From Sipunculus nudus (lineage: Eukaryota; Annelida; Sipuncula; Golfingiida; Sipunculidae): 64,000 nt of DNA. The DNA is taken from the NCBI GenBank assembly GCA_026874595.1, contig CM049315.1, positions 60,694,889 to 60,758,888 of the forward strand. The letters run 5' to 3'. Of the stretch, positions 43,201 to 54,486 are shown piece by piece; positions within the stretch are counted from its first letter, which is position 1; each line of letters starts with the position of its first letter. The notes below the pieces were generated by a model. That model was not told the DNA's origin and did not search any database. It saw only the letters and a list, made by a program, of their open reading frames with translations. The position numbers and the translations under genes were made by a program.

Positions 43201-44638
43201 TAGAAATAAGACTGTACAACAAAGGTGGCGAGAAGCTTTGGTTCGAAGGATATCTATACACCAAGAAGGTCACCAAAAAGAACCGCATAAGTTGGGAATG
43301 CTCACAGAGGAAAGGGAACAGTGAAAGGGGCTGTAACTACTAGCTTTGACAATGGGAATATTCATGTAACAACCCCTAACTCCCATGACGCTGTTGCACA
43401 TGCTTTTGAAGTGATCAAGACCAGAAACAACATCCGTCAGAGAGCAGCCGATACAAGAGAACGCCCGAACCAAATCCTGATGGGACACTCCTATCAGCCA
43501 CCGATGCGGCAAAGGCGAGAATCGGAAATACAGACACCATAACGCGTGGCATAAGACATCAAAGAAGGATTGCCCTACCCAATGAACCAGCTTCCTCGCG
43601 CCAGTTGGAGATCCCTGATGAGTGGACAACGACAGTTAGTTCTGATCTACAGCCATTTCCTCTGTATGTCAACAGACCAGTGGCAAAACGAATGTTGATC
43701 TTTTCAACAGAACAGAACCTTCGCCAACTTGCCCGTTCAGATAAATGGTTCATGGAAGGAACTTTTACAGTCATTCCTGGAATATTAAGACAGCTGTATT
43801 TGACTAGTGTGCCACTTGGAGACAAGGCCATTACATGTGTTTATGCACTGCTACATGACAAAGCTCAAGACACATATGAACAGTTGCTTCAAATTATACT
43901 GCAACAATGCGAACAACATGGTATAACACCAGATCAAGCGACAGTGGTCACTGACTATGAGCAGGCAGCCATAAATGCTGTAAAGAACACTCTTGTCATC
44001 ATGTTACAACTCAAGGCTGTTGCTTCCACCTGACTCAAAGTACCTGGCGGAAGATCAGGGAATTTGGCCTTATTCGACGGTACCGCCAGGAAGATGAGTT
44101 CAAACTCTTATGTGGAATGTTGGATGGCTTGGCCTTCCTTCCTCTAGGTAGTTTACAAGATGGCATAGCTCATCTGCGAGATGAAATGCCAGAAGGAGCA
44201 GAGGATTTTGTCCAGTACTTTGATTTAACATATCTATCTGGCACGTATGGCGGATTCAGCCACCGGGAAATGGTGATGATCTTCCACCAGTGCGGATCCG
44301 GAGAATCCCGCCATTATTCCCACCAGAAACATGGAACGTACACCAGGTGACCTTAAACAGTGAGGACCGCACAAACAATTAGTGTGAATCTTGGAATCTG
44401 GCCTTCTCCCAACTTGCTGGCCACAGCAAGCCCTCTTTTTGGACGTTTATAGAGTGTCTTAGACGAGACAATGATTTTGTGGTTACTGCGCTACTTCAGC
44501 AAGAGAGGGGCCAGCTTCCACGCAAACGTGTAAAAACAGCATTAAAACAACTTCAAGAGAGGCTGCACAGGATAAGCTCAGAACTCCGCGATGGGGAAAG
44601 AACTATACCTGAAGCTCTCAGAGCTGTTGGACACTGAA
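43201..44638 (+). pseudogene. FLYWCH zinc finger - MULE transposase, broken
   Basis: Successive segments in different frames read as one protein. First is a FLYWCH-like zinc finger (GGEKLWFEGYLYTKK, WECSQRKG). Then comes a MULE transposase domain: WFMEGTFTVIP, where Asp is usual at the first catalytic site and Glu is found here; VVTDYEQAAINAV with the second acidic residue; and a CFHLTQSTWRKI block. A CESWNLAFSQ block and a basic C-terminus follow, ending in TGA at 44638. Damage: frameshifts near 43318, 44000 and 44330, and an in-frame TAG at about 44381 just before CESW. This is a Mutator-like transposase or a gene derived from one. No element termini or 9-bp duplication were found. Confidence 0.8.
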
Positions 44639-44705
44639 TTAAGTTTAACTGACTATTATTCATGAGATGATTTGGAATGATGTATATAATTTGTATGTTC
44701 AGATA

Positions 44706-45045
44706 GGAAATATAAGTTGATTCATTAATTATGTATATATATACACATATGTTAACTACTGCTTAGTTGACATCATGAGACTCATTAGTTACTATTGTAC
44801 AGTATTTATTCTGCACTCTTGCAGGTTTTCACCTGTGATAAATAAAATTTACAGAATTTGGTAATATAAATTGATTCTTTACTTATAGGGACTCAGAGTT
44901 ACCTTAAATATTAATTTAAAAACAGTTTTTTATTGTTTTTTTTTTTTGGGGGGGGGGGGCTTTTGTCCTCTTTATCTTAAAGGTAGGGGGGCTTTTGATA
45001 GGGTTGACCGTATCCCTCTTATTTTTGGGGCTCTGATGTGGAGCG
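44706..45045. repeat. 3' flank of the MULE relic, duplicated segment copy 1
   Basis: Begins ggaaatataagttgattc, includes a T-run/G-run junction (about 44937-44960) and leads into the 36-bp minisatellite. Matches 45631-45975 at a 925-930-bp offset with few differences. Confidence 0.9.
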
Positions 45046-45630
45046 CTGTGTTGACGGTGCACAAGGCTCTGATGTGGGGTTCTGTGTTGAAGGAACATAA
45101 AGCTCTGATGCGGGGTACTGTGTTGCCGGAACATAAGGCTCTGATGTCGGGTGCTGTGTTGATGGAACATAAGGCTCTGATGTCGGGTGCTGTGTTGATG
45201 GAACATAAGGCACTGATGTGGGGTGCTGTGTTGACAGAGCAGAAGGCTCTGATGTGGGTTGCTGTGTTGACGGAACATAAGGCACTGATGTCGGGTGCTG
45301 TGTTGATGGAACATAAGGCTCTGATGTCGGGTGCTGTGTTGATGGAACATAAGGCTCTGATGTCGGGTGCTGTGTTGATGGAACATAAGGCTCTGATGTG
45401 GGGTGCTGTGTTGACAGAGCAGAAAGCTCTGATGTGGGTTGCTGTGTTGACGGAACATAAGGCACTGATGTATGGTGCTGTGTTGACGGAGCAGAAGTCT
45501 CTGTGTGGGGTGTTGTGTTGACGGAGCACAAGGCTCTTATGTGGGGTGCTGTGTTGACGGAGGACGTGAATTTGATGTGGGGTGCTGTGTTGATGGAACA
45601 CATGGCTCAGATGTACGACGCGGTGTTGAA
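45029..45630. repeat. 36-bp minisatellite, block 1 (about 17 copies)
   Basis: The unit is ggctctgatgtggggtgctg plus tgttgacggaacataa. The period of 36 keeps a 12-residue periodic frame open on both strands: HKALMSGAVLME on plus, and several on minus. These frames are repeat by-products. Confidence 0.93.
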
Positions 45631-45858
45631 GGAAATATAGGTTGATTCATTAATTATGTATATATATACACATATGTTAACTACTGCTTAGTTGACATCA
45701 TGAGACTCATTAGTTACTATTGCACAGTATTTATTCTGCACTCTTGCAGGTTTTAACCTGTGATAAATAAAATTTACAGAATTTGGTAATATAAATTGAT
45801 TCTTTACTTATAGGGACTCAGAGTTACCTTAAATATTTATTTAAAAAAGTTGTTTTTT

Positions 45859-45889
<31 letters not shown>

Positions 45890-45975
45890 CTTTTGTCCTC
45901 TTTATCTTAAAGGTAGGGGGGCTTTTGATAGGGTTGACCGTATCCCTCTTATTTTCGAGGCTCTGATGTGGAGCG
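45631..45975. repeat. duplicated segment copy 2
   Basis: Second copy of 44706-45045, including AATAAA-like signals and a longer T-run/G-run junction at about 45847-45889. Confidence 0.9.
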
Positions 45976-46815
45976 CTGTGTTGACGGAGCAGAAGGCTCT
46001 GATGTGGGTTGCTGTGTTGGCGGAACATAAGGCTCTGATGTGGTGCGCTTTATTGACGGAGCAGTAGTCTCTGGTGTGGGGCGCTATGTTGACACAAGGC
46101 TCTGTTGTTGGGGCCTTGTTCACGGAGCACATGGATTTTATATGGGGCGATGTGTTTACGGAGCAGAAGGCTCTGATGTGGGGTGATGGGTTGATGGAAC
46201 ATAAGGCTCTTATGTGGGGTGCTGTGATGATGGAACGTAAGGCTCTGATGTGGGGTGCTGTGTTGACGGAGCAGAACTCTGGTGTGTGATTTGTGTTGAC
46301 GGAGAACAAGGCTCTTATGTGGGGTGCTGTATTGATGGAAAATATGAATTTGATGTGGGATGCTGTGTTGATGGAACACATGGCTCGGATGTAGGACGCT
46401 GTGTTGAAGGAGCAGATGGCTCTGATTTGGGTTACTGTGTTGGCGGAACATAAGGTTCTGATGTGGTTCGCTGTGTTGACGGAGCAGAAGGCTCTGGTGT
46501 GGGGCACTATGTTGACGGGGCACATGGCTCTGATGTGGGGTGCTCTGTTGACGGAACACATGACTCTGATGTGGGGTGCTGTGTTGACGGAACATAAGGC
46601 TCTGATGTGGGGTGTTGTGTTGACGGAGCAGAAGGCTCCAATGTTGGGTTTGGTGTTGTCAGAGCACAAGTCTGATGTGGGGTGCTGTGTTGACGGAACA
46701 TAAGGCTCTGGTGTGGGGCGCTATGTTGACGGGGCACATGGCTTTAATGTGGGGTGCTGTGTTGACGGAACATAAGGCTCTGATTTAGGGCGCTGTGTTG
46801 ACGGAGAACAAGATA
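45959..46815. repeat. 36-bp minisatellite, block 2 (about 24 copies)
   Basis: Same unit as block 1 but more diverged between copies. The minus frame over 45902-46669 (255 codons) is periodic and not considered a gene. Confidence 0.92.
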
Positions 46816-47345
46816 CATGTTATCAGTATATCACAATATATGTTAAAAGCAAATCACGATAGATGTTATCTGCAGATCACGATACATGTTATCAGCAGAT
46901 CACGATACATGTTATCAGTATATCACAATATATGATAAAAGCAAATCACGAAACATGTTATCAGCAGATCACGATACATGTTATCAGTATATCACAATAT
47001 ATGCTAAAAGCAAATCACGATACATGTTATCAGCAGATCACGATACATGTTATCAGCAGATCACGATACATGTTATCAGCAGATCACGATACATGTTATC
47101 AGCAGATCACGATACATGTTTCCAGCAGATCACGATATATGTTATCAGTATATCACAATATATGTTAAAAGCAAATCACGATACATGTTATCTGCAGATC
47201 ACGATACATGTTATCAGCAGATCACGATACATGTTATCAGTATATCACAATATATGTTAAAAGAAAATCACGATACATGTTTCCAGCAGATCACAATATA
47301 TGTTAAAAGCAGATCACAATATATGTTGAAAGTAAATCACGAAGG
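46812..47345. repeat. second 23-bp minisatellite (about 23 copies)
   Basis: The unit is atcacgatacatgttatcag plus cag. The variant atatcacaatatatgttaaa alternates in a higher-order pattern. All three plus frames are open with a 23-residue period, as in the unrelated 23-bp array at 3742-4830. The array directly follows the 36-bp minisatellite. Confidence 0.92.
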
Positions 47346-48314
47346 CGATCATGAAGTACTGACCAAGAGGACTGAAGAGGTACTTAATGCGGATCACGAA
47401 ACCTGCGTTAAACACGGGTCTAAATTTCTTTTTTATGTGAACCGGCCCTGGTTACTCAGAGAGACACCACTTAGTGATGTAGGTGGTTAAAAGTAAGCGA
47501 TCTCGAAATGTTCTCCAACTGACAATACAATATCAATGTTTGATCATTATGTAATATATGAAGAAAGTTTTCAGCCCATCTGATCATAATAAAATGCCTA
47601 CCTTAAACCCTTGGTTTGTGTGTTCGATCCCTTCCTACCCCAGGCTTCTATCTGTAAAACATCCCTTTTAAAATGACACACAGGGGTCCATTCACGGTAC
47701 ACAGAGTTCATGCCCTTTGCAGCAAACGTGCAGACGTGCTCCCGCGCCTCAGGTGCCGGTCTAGAGTATTCAGTAAGACAGTGGACATCGCAACAAGACA
47801 AAGGCGGGGGCTCCATACGATCTGCGGGGTCTCTGTGTTTTCACAAGGTAAACAGGGGGTAATTTATTCACGGAGTGCCGGTCTTGTCTTCGGTTTCTGA
47901 TTAGTATTTTGCATTTTCTTTCAGTATTGGAATGCCATTGTTGTTCCTGTCCAAAGGCTTTACGAGACGGCCAAAACGACAGGACTGGACATTATTCATA
48001 AATGTAATTGTGCGATGAATCTGACATATCACCAATCTTCCTATTGTCAACACAGCGACTGAAAATGAATTAAACATCTCCAGAGATTTGCGGATAAGAA
48101 TTTTCATATCAAGGTTTATCCGCTTGTTAGCAAGATCGAATGAAATGTTAACGTTGTGTTCCAGGCAGGGTGCTGTTGGGTCTTAGTATTCCTATTATCT
48201 GTCAGTATATTTGTCTAAACTTCATCTTTTACTAAAGTCGAGATTTGTGATGCTCGTTTTATGTGATGCTCGTTACATTACAGTTATGTAACAGTGATGA
48301 TGCCGTCACGTGCT
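47346..48314. other. non-coding stretch with a GC-richer patch
   Basis: Between 47590 and 47850 both strands carry short frames. Splice-like signals are present: plus acceptor cccttcctaccccag at 47643 and donor CAAG|GTAAAC near 47847, and minus donor AAG|GTAGGC near 47601. A plus exon bounded by these would have stops in all frames near its start, so it could only be untranslated. Confidence 0.3.
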
Positions 48315-48322
48315 GTAAACAT

Positions 48323-48827
48323 TAGTGGTGTGCCGATTAATCGATTAAATCGGTGATTGGTCGTTTTCTTTCAAAATCGATTAAATCAGTTGTGTTTTTT
48401 TTTTTGTATAATTGATTAAAAACGACTATGTATGCACATGCAAAGTATCTAATCCTGTCAGAGATACACGAACAATCAATGAGCAATGAATAGGATAAAA
48501 ATGGAACTTTGCGCAACCAACAATCGTCCGACGGCAAGTCAACTTTGGATGTGGGTGGATTATTGATTTCTTTATGAATACCGATGAACATGTCAGGCTA
48601 TTTACTAGGGTCGATATTTTACATACAGGTATCCCCCCCCCCCCCATTTACTTGGATATATATGATAGGTCAAAAGACACATCGGAATTATTGGCTTTAC
48701 TTAATGATCAAATTATATTAACAATATTCAAGGTAATATAGAAAAGAATATAAAATAATCGATTAATATTCGATCATTTTTATTTTTCAGTCATCGATTT
48801 TGGTTTTAAGATCAATTCCTACCACTA
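48323..48827. mobile_element. hAT MITE copy 1 (505 bp, perfect 8-bp target duplication)
   Basis: Ends TAGTGGTGTGCCGATT and AATTCCTACCACTA (inverted TAGTGGT). GTAAACAT flanks both sides exactly (48315-48322 and 48828-48835), the 8-bp size typical of hAT. Many atcgattaa blocks lie inside. No transposase. Confidence 0.88.
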
Positions 48828-48835
48828 GTAAACAT

Positions 48836-50100
48836 GCACAGCTTCCCAATACCTGTCTGTCATAAAACATGTCGGCTGATGGATACGATATAATGCTTGG
48901 CGTATGATTAAATATGGGGACCTTTTGATAACCCGGGGGGGGGGGGAGTAGCTTTTATTTTCTTTTATCATAAATTGCCAGTTTAACCTGGTGCTGAAGC
49001 TTTCTCAGAATAGTTGTCCCAGCATCCACCAGATGTCGCCCCCTCCGCTCAGTCACGGGGAGAATCTAGCGATGACCACAGGAAACACCACGATTTGGTC
49101 ACCTGTGATGCTCATCTGGTGTTATGATGGTTCGAGACTGTTGTACGTTAAATTAAGGGGTCCAATCACCCATAAAGCATGTTTCATTAACACGAAAAAT
49201 AGCGTATTCTCTTTAAAATAAATCGGAACCTGCCAAAATTTTGCCCTGAAACTGTTGGCTTACTCTTATTATACGCGAGTGTAAAAAAAAAAAGTGGACC
49301 GGGCGCGATCACAGGTGTCGACATAAACACAGCACATGGGACTACGTGTTATGTCAAACAAGGGATGCCCTGACTGAATTGGCCCCAAAAATATGATACA
49401 ATGTTTTCGTATTATCGCCCATGTTTACCACTGCCCAGCGATAGCCCAGCAGTCTTTAGCAACGACGGCTTCACACACGTTCACACGCTACACGATGTTT
49501 ATATGAAAATATATTGTGTAAACCTACGATTGTTTCAATATTTACATTATATACTCAATTATTTCCAGGAGAAACTAACGCGTTAGTTCACGTTTGGGGT
49601 CTCCGCCTCTCCGGAAACTAACGGGCTTTTCCGAAGTCACTCTGAAGCGGGATTCTTGTGCTGTATCAATTACCGCCGGGTTTATCAGAGGCATCTCTCT
49701 GTGCCTTTGAGCAGCGAGGTTTTATGATCCCCCGTCAGTTACCTTTTCTGGTTCTCGCCGGGTATATCCAATTCTCCTTGCTTCATTCTCCGAGTCCCTT
49801 CTCCCGGTATTTCTTGTCCTTCCTCTACTTCTTATTCCCTGAGGGTTCTAGGTAAGTGCTTGCCTTGTGATGTTGTTCAAGGTATGACCTATCCAACCCC
49901 ACTTTCTCCTGAGGATCTGTTTTGCGATCGGGTCTTTGTTGGTTCTTGGATACAGGTCTTCATTATCAATGGTGTCTGGCCAATAAATGTTCAAGGTTTT
50001 TCAAAAATAAGTGTTTAAGAAGGTTTGTTGTTTGATGTGGGTTTTCTTTGTCATTCTTCAGATTTCTGAGCCATTGAGGATCACTGATTTCACGTTTGAG
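48836..50100. other. non-coding stretch
   Basis: A poly-G run at about 48938-48947. A segment at 49460-49575 plus 49700-49745 is shared with the insertion at 50499-50810. A perfect donor string AG|GTAAGT lies at 49851/49852 after a 65-codon frame with no recognised domain. Confidence 0.4.
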
Positions 50101-50109
50101 TTACTACTA

Positions 50110-51062
50110 TCCTGAATAGACTACTATAGAGGATGAAAATAGCAGTAGATTGTAATCTCATGGATGATCAGGCAAGTTTCAGGCAAGAAAAATCATGCAC
50201 GGACCAGTTTGCCACTATTGCATTATTTTGTAACAGTCCTTAGAATGAAATTCACTGATGCATGTAAATATCATCGATTATGAAAAGGCTTTCGATAGTG
50301 TTGACAGGCAAACCTTGTAGAAAATAATCAGACACTAAATAATGAGACACTTACATTGGCTCCATGGGCACAGTTTGAAAATTTAGATTCTGTAGATGAT
50401 CTAGCTTTACTTTCACATAAATATGGACAAATGCAAGCAAAAAACAGCACTTTTGGAAGAGAAGTATTTTCAGCAAAATAAAGACTGGCAGCAAGCAGTT
50501 TATAACAAATGGAGTTTCACCTGTGAGAAGTTCGGCCAGGTCTCGAGTGTCAGTCGTGCACTTATTGCAATCAAGACATGATAAGCCCATTGACCTATAT
50601 ATTGTGCGCCTGTTGTGCCGGGGTGTCAACGACGGCTTCACACACCTTCTCTTGATACACGGTGATTAAAAGAAAAAATATTGTGAGAACTTAAGATTGT
50701 TCCAATATTTATATATTATCTCTTTTTTATTTTGAGCAGCGAGTTTTATGACCCCCGTCAGCAACTTCTTACACGGCCAGACTCCGAGTTGAAACTCCAT
50801 TTGTTATAAATTCCTTGCCGACAATAAACCATTTGAAGACGAAAATCATGAAAAACACCCAACACCAGCAACAATTTGATTGATATAGGAGGAACGTGGC
50901 TTAGATGAAAGCAGAACATTTTTATATTTTGGGACTAAAATAAGCAGCCAAGGTGGTTCTGATGAAGATGTCATAGAAAGAGCTGGGAAAGCAAGGTCTG
51001 CTTTCTTGTCACATAAGAAGAAAATGTGGAACTCAAAGGAAATAAAAACAGGTTTATAAGAA
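50110..51062 (+). pseudogene. LINE reverse-transcriptase relic
   Basis: Decayed plus-strand RT blocks appear in the correct order: RMKIAVDCNLMDDQASFRQE, SCTDQFATI, IIDYEKAFDSVDRQT (RT block with the first catalytic Asp region), SVDDLALLSHKYGQMQAK (in place of the usual ADD box), and FLYFGTKISSQGGSDEDVIE followed by KARSAFLSHKKKMWNSKEI. Stops and frameshifts separate them, the segment between the first and second catalytic blocks is mostly deleted, and an inverted-repeat insertion splits the latter part. The spelling resembles non-LTR retrotransposons common in marine invertebrates; I do not assign the clade firmly. Confidence 0.75.
50499..50810. mobile_element. insertion bounded by a perfect 20-bp inverted repeat
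   Basis: TTTATAACAAATGGAGTTTC (50499-50518) occurs in exact reverse complement at 50791-50810. It interrupts the LINE relic between its DDLALLSH and FLYFGTKI blocks. The interior shares acgacggcttcacacac and gagcagcgag-ttttatga blocks with 49460-49745. The outer arms may belong to the LINE itself, in which case this is an inverted duplication rather than a transposon. Confidence 0.5.
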
Positions 51063-52243
51063 ATTACATTTAAGTATTTCCTGCATTTTTTAGAGAATGA
51101 CCAGCTATCCGTCCTATAACAACTTCACTTTGACGGCACGATAGTACATACATTTCGTCATAAAAAAAAATCAAGAACAATAAACACCATGGTATAGGTT
51201 GTGATGATATTTATTAACTGCAACATCACATTATACAGGTAACATGTAAATGGTGAAATATTATCAGACAAAATTGTTGATGTATGCGTCCAAGTGTAGA
51301 CTGCTCGAAGGACCTGGTATAAATATGTGTAGGCCTAATTTTTGCAACCTTTTGCCATGGCACCTCTTGAGGTTGGGTTTGAAATGGTTTACCAACTAAC
51401 TTTTATAATTACATCTGTTAGAAATTTTTGTTATGATTAATATGTTGTTGTGTGGTCATCAGTAGGGCTAAATCTACGATGCTTGCTTTATCATTGCATT
51501 GAAATAGCAGGCCTAACAAGAATGGAATGTCTGGAGTTGTTTTTAGTTTCCTGTGATATATATACCAGTGAATGAAAATGGTTTTGATTGCTCCATCTCC
51601 AAATGGTAAATAATCCTTTGAACAAAAACGTTATGATAATCCAAATTAACTCCAAAGTTATCTGGTTCATTTCTGGAGTGTTACCCTAATCCTCGACAAA
51701 ACTTCATAAAATCAGTCGATCACTGTTTTGTTGCTCACAGACAAACCAATTTAAGAACGGCGATAAAGCCATGAGATTTGATACCTTGTTGGGTTATAAT
51801 TAAAGTGAGTTAATTGTTAGCGCAAATAAGTTCGGGTACTTGTTTGAAAGACAGGTTTGTTACAATAACTATTAAAGTTTGATGTGATCACTCCAAAGTA
51901 ATTGAAAAGTAATTGTTCTAACAATAACGTTTCAAAAGCAATCGATTACATTTACTTTGCAGAATTAGAAAAAAATATCGATTAAAATTTCAATTGCTTG
52001 TAATTACCAATTACAATATTTCAAAATTCAAATACAATTACATTTTGACCAAACACTGTGTGCAAGATAAATCATTCACTTCGCTCCTGCATGTCTTTAT
52101 TGTCTGATATTAAGTTCAGAAGTCCATATCAGATAAGTGTAACTGATACGAGACTACATGACCATACATACATACATGAAAGGTATACATCAGCAAATAC
52201 ATCTTTCCATGCACCCACTATATATATGCATGCATGCACCCTA

Positions 52244-52305
<62 letters not shown>

Positions 52306-53082
52306 CTGCTTGTGGCGGTATTAAAGAAAAGTGTTTGCAGCTGGCTTAAACAGCAATGAAAAGAAAGTAGTTGGCGAAAATTGGAATATTTGCAAGTTCA
52401 ATTGAACAAATTGTGACTTTTCCTCTATCAGACATCAGCAAGACCTGTGACAATAATTGATAATGTTCATGTTGCTCCCAGGATTTTTTAATTGGCACAT
52501 ATTATCGCCGTGAAGCTGATACTCTATAACATATCTGTTATATTTGCATGGGGAACGGGGTAAAGAGTTCAATTTGACTGATTGATCGCCGACCGCGTGT
52601 CACACACACATACACACCTACATGTGTATACATACATACATACATACATATATATGACCTACGTGAGTACAGTTTGTTATAACATGGGGCTTGGACTCTG
52701 AATGCATGCTTAATTATACATACTAGCATTTTACCTGTCTAATGTAGTTCGAGTAGTACCTGATAGACGGCGCAACAAACGCCCCTTGGCGAAAAATGTC
52801 ATTTGTTTTAGGGTTTATGGGGAATAGGAGAAATCATCCCCTTATGATACACTTTGCATAGGTTCCTATAGTTCAAGACCAAAAACCGGCATTTCCGCTA
52901 CGAACGTCGAGTGGTTCCACCGTCAATTAATTAAAACCATACATTTAGTGTCCATGGCTCGAAAGTACGCACTGACCAGCTTTTTGTGTCCGTGCCATAT
53001 CCGATTTACTTAATTCAACTTTACAACGGGCTGATTAGCGTAGTGGTACTTGAATGAAGAGTTTCTTACAAAATACAATATA
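51063..53082. other. AT-rich non-coding stretch
   Basis: Contains a possible hAT MITE remnant (about 51840-52058, ending aaacactg with aagtaattg and atcgatta blocks), a (TA)n tract and a (CATA)n run near 52628-52650. No gene recognised. Confidence 0.4.
52249..52303. repeat. (TA)n microsatellite
   Basis: Pure TA run. Confidence 0.95.
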
Positions 53083-53090
53083 TTAATTAT

Positions 53091-53350
53091 TAGTGGTGTG
53101 CCGATTAAATCGATGATTGGTGGTTTTTGTTTTCGCTAGTCGACCTTGGATGCGGGTGGATTTATGGTTTCATTGTAAATACCGATGTACATGTCACTCT
53201 ATGTACTGGGTCATTACTTTAGGTACTAGTATACAGCAGATGTCAAGATGTCAATATAGAAAGTACATAAAATAATCGATTAATAATCGATCATCGGTCA
53301 TTTTATTTTTAAATCATCGATTTTGATTTTAAAACCAATTCCTACCACTA
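53091..53350. mobile_element. hAT MITE copy 2 (260 bp)
   Basis: Same ends as the 505-bp copy (TAGTGGTGTGCCGATTAA and CAATTCCTACCACTA). The 8-bp flanks TTAATTAT and ATAATTAT match at seven of eight positions. It is an internally deleted relative. Confidence 0.85.
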
Positions 53351-54283
53351 ATAATTATACGGACAACTTGATATTATTCCTCTTATTATAAATTTACATA
53401 TTTACGTATTATTATTATTTTATGATTATACAGTAATTATATAGCGGTATAAATCCTGAATAAAATTCTGCGCTCAACCACTGTATATCATAAGTAAACA
53501 GAAGCTACAATAAAATGCACAATATCATGAAGCATAAGACAAATCAGATCAAACAAAATCCTTATAAGATAAAAAAATTTATAATGTAATAATTTATAAA
53601 TAGAACGGTTTAAATCGGAGAGCTTTTAACGCGAATACGGGATATCGCCAATGAAGTTTCTCATGTAAATAAAGGAAAAAACCATGGCTGGAACAGACGG
53701 AAGTCCATTTATGCAGGCAAGCATGATTCAGCCAGATGGTCATTTGCACTGTCTGATCTGAAAATCCCCACTATCAGCTTATACTATTATATTATTAATA
53801 CTACGCTATTGACTCTTTTTACTTAATGTGATTATTGAACAAATATGAGGCTGCCATTAATTGTTAGAATGATGTAAGGAAGATTAAATTAAACTTGCAA
53901 AACATGACGTTTATCCGTATTTCAAAGACCATATGTAGCTTTGCCCAGAATTATAATGCGGGTCCGTTGATACCAGACAGAGTTCTAATTCAACGTATCA
54001 TGTCTAAGCTTTTTCACGTTAATGCAACAGTTTTAATTCAAACTCGACAACAGTAAAGACAAGACCATATTATATTTCTGGATAATTTTAATGAGAAGCG
54101 TTACGCTCCGTGCACACGCAGCTGTATTGAATGAAATAGGCTGGATAGGCAGTCCGCCTGCAGTTGTCTACCTACAATTTTTCAAGCAGGCAGTCATATT
54201 CTACCTGCACATACCATCCAGGGTCCAGAGATGGACTGCTTTCGAATATAAAACTAAAAAATGTTTTATAAAGTCAGGTACAC
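53351..54283. other. AT-rich non-coding stretch
   Basis: No gene or element border recognised. Confidence 0.5.
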
Positions 54284-54486
54284 CAGGTGGGGATCCAGAT
54301 TTTTCTGCAGGGAGGGGTCAACGGGTGTCATGCATAAATATTGTCTAAAAAATGTCGTTGGTTAAGAGGGGGGGGGGGGGGGTCACAACCCGAAAAAAAA
54401 CCCTGTCATGCATAAGATTTGTCTAAATAAAGGCGTTGGTTGAAAGCAGGGGGTCCCCCCCCCCCCCCCCCCCGAATCTGCGCCTG
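54284..54486. mobile_element. hAT-like MITE with internal duplication (203 bp)
   Basis: The left end CAGGTGGGGATCCAGAT and the reverse complement of the right end, CAGGCGCAGATTCG, are related to the family at 6038. The flanks TACAC and TAAAC match at 4 of 5 positions. Inside, a block tgtcatgcataa...gtcgttggtt(a/g)a occurs twice (54327 and 54403), each followed by a poly-G or poly-C run. Confidence 0.55.

Noticed and set aside
44916-46738. Open frames up to 255 codons on both strands
   Set aside because: Periodic translation of the 36-bp minisatellite; simultaneous openness of several frames on both strands is a by-product of the unit.
47673-47900. 75-codon plus frame bounded by splice-like signals
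   Set aside because: The exon implied by the acceptor at 47643 has early stops in every frame, so at best it is untranslated; the minus strand is equally plausible.
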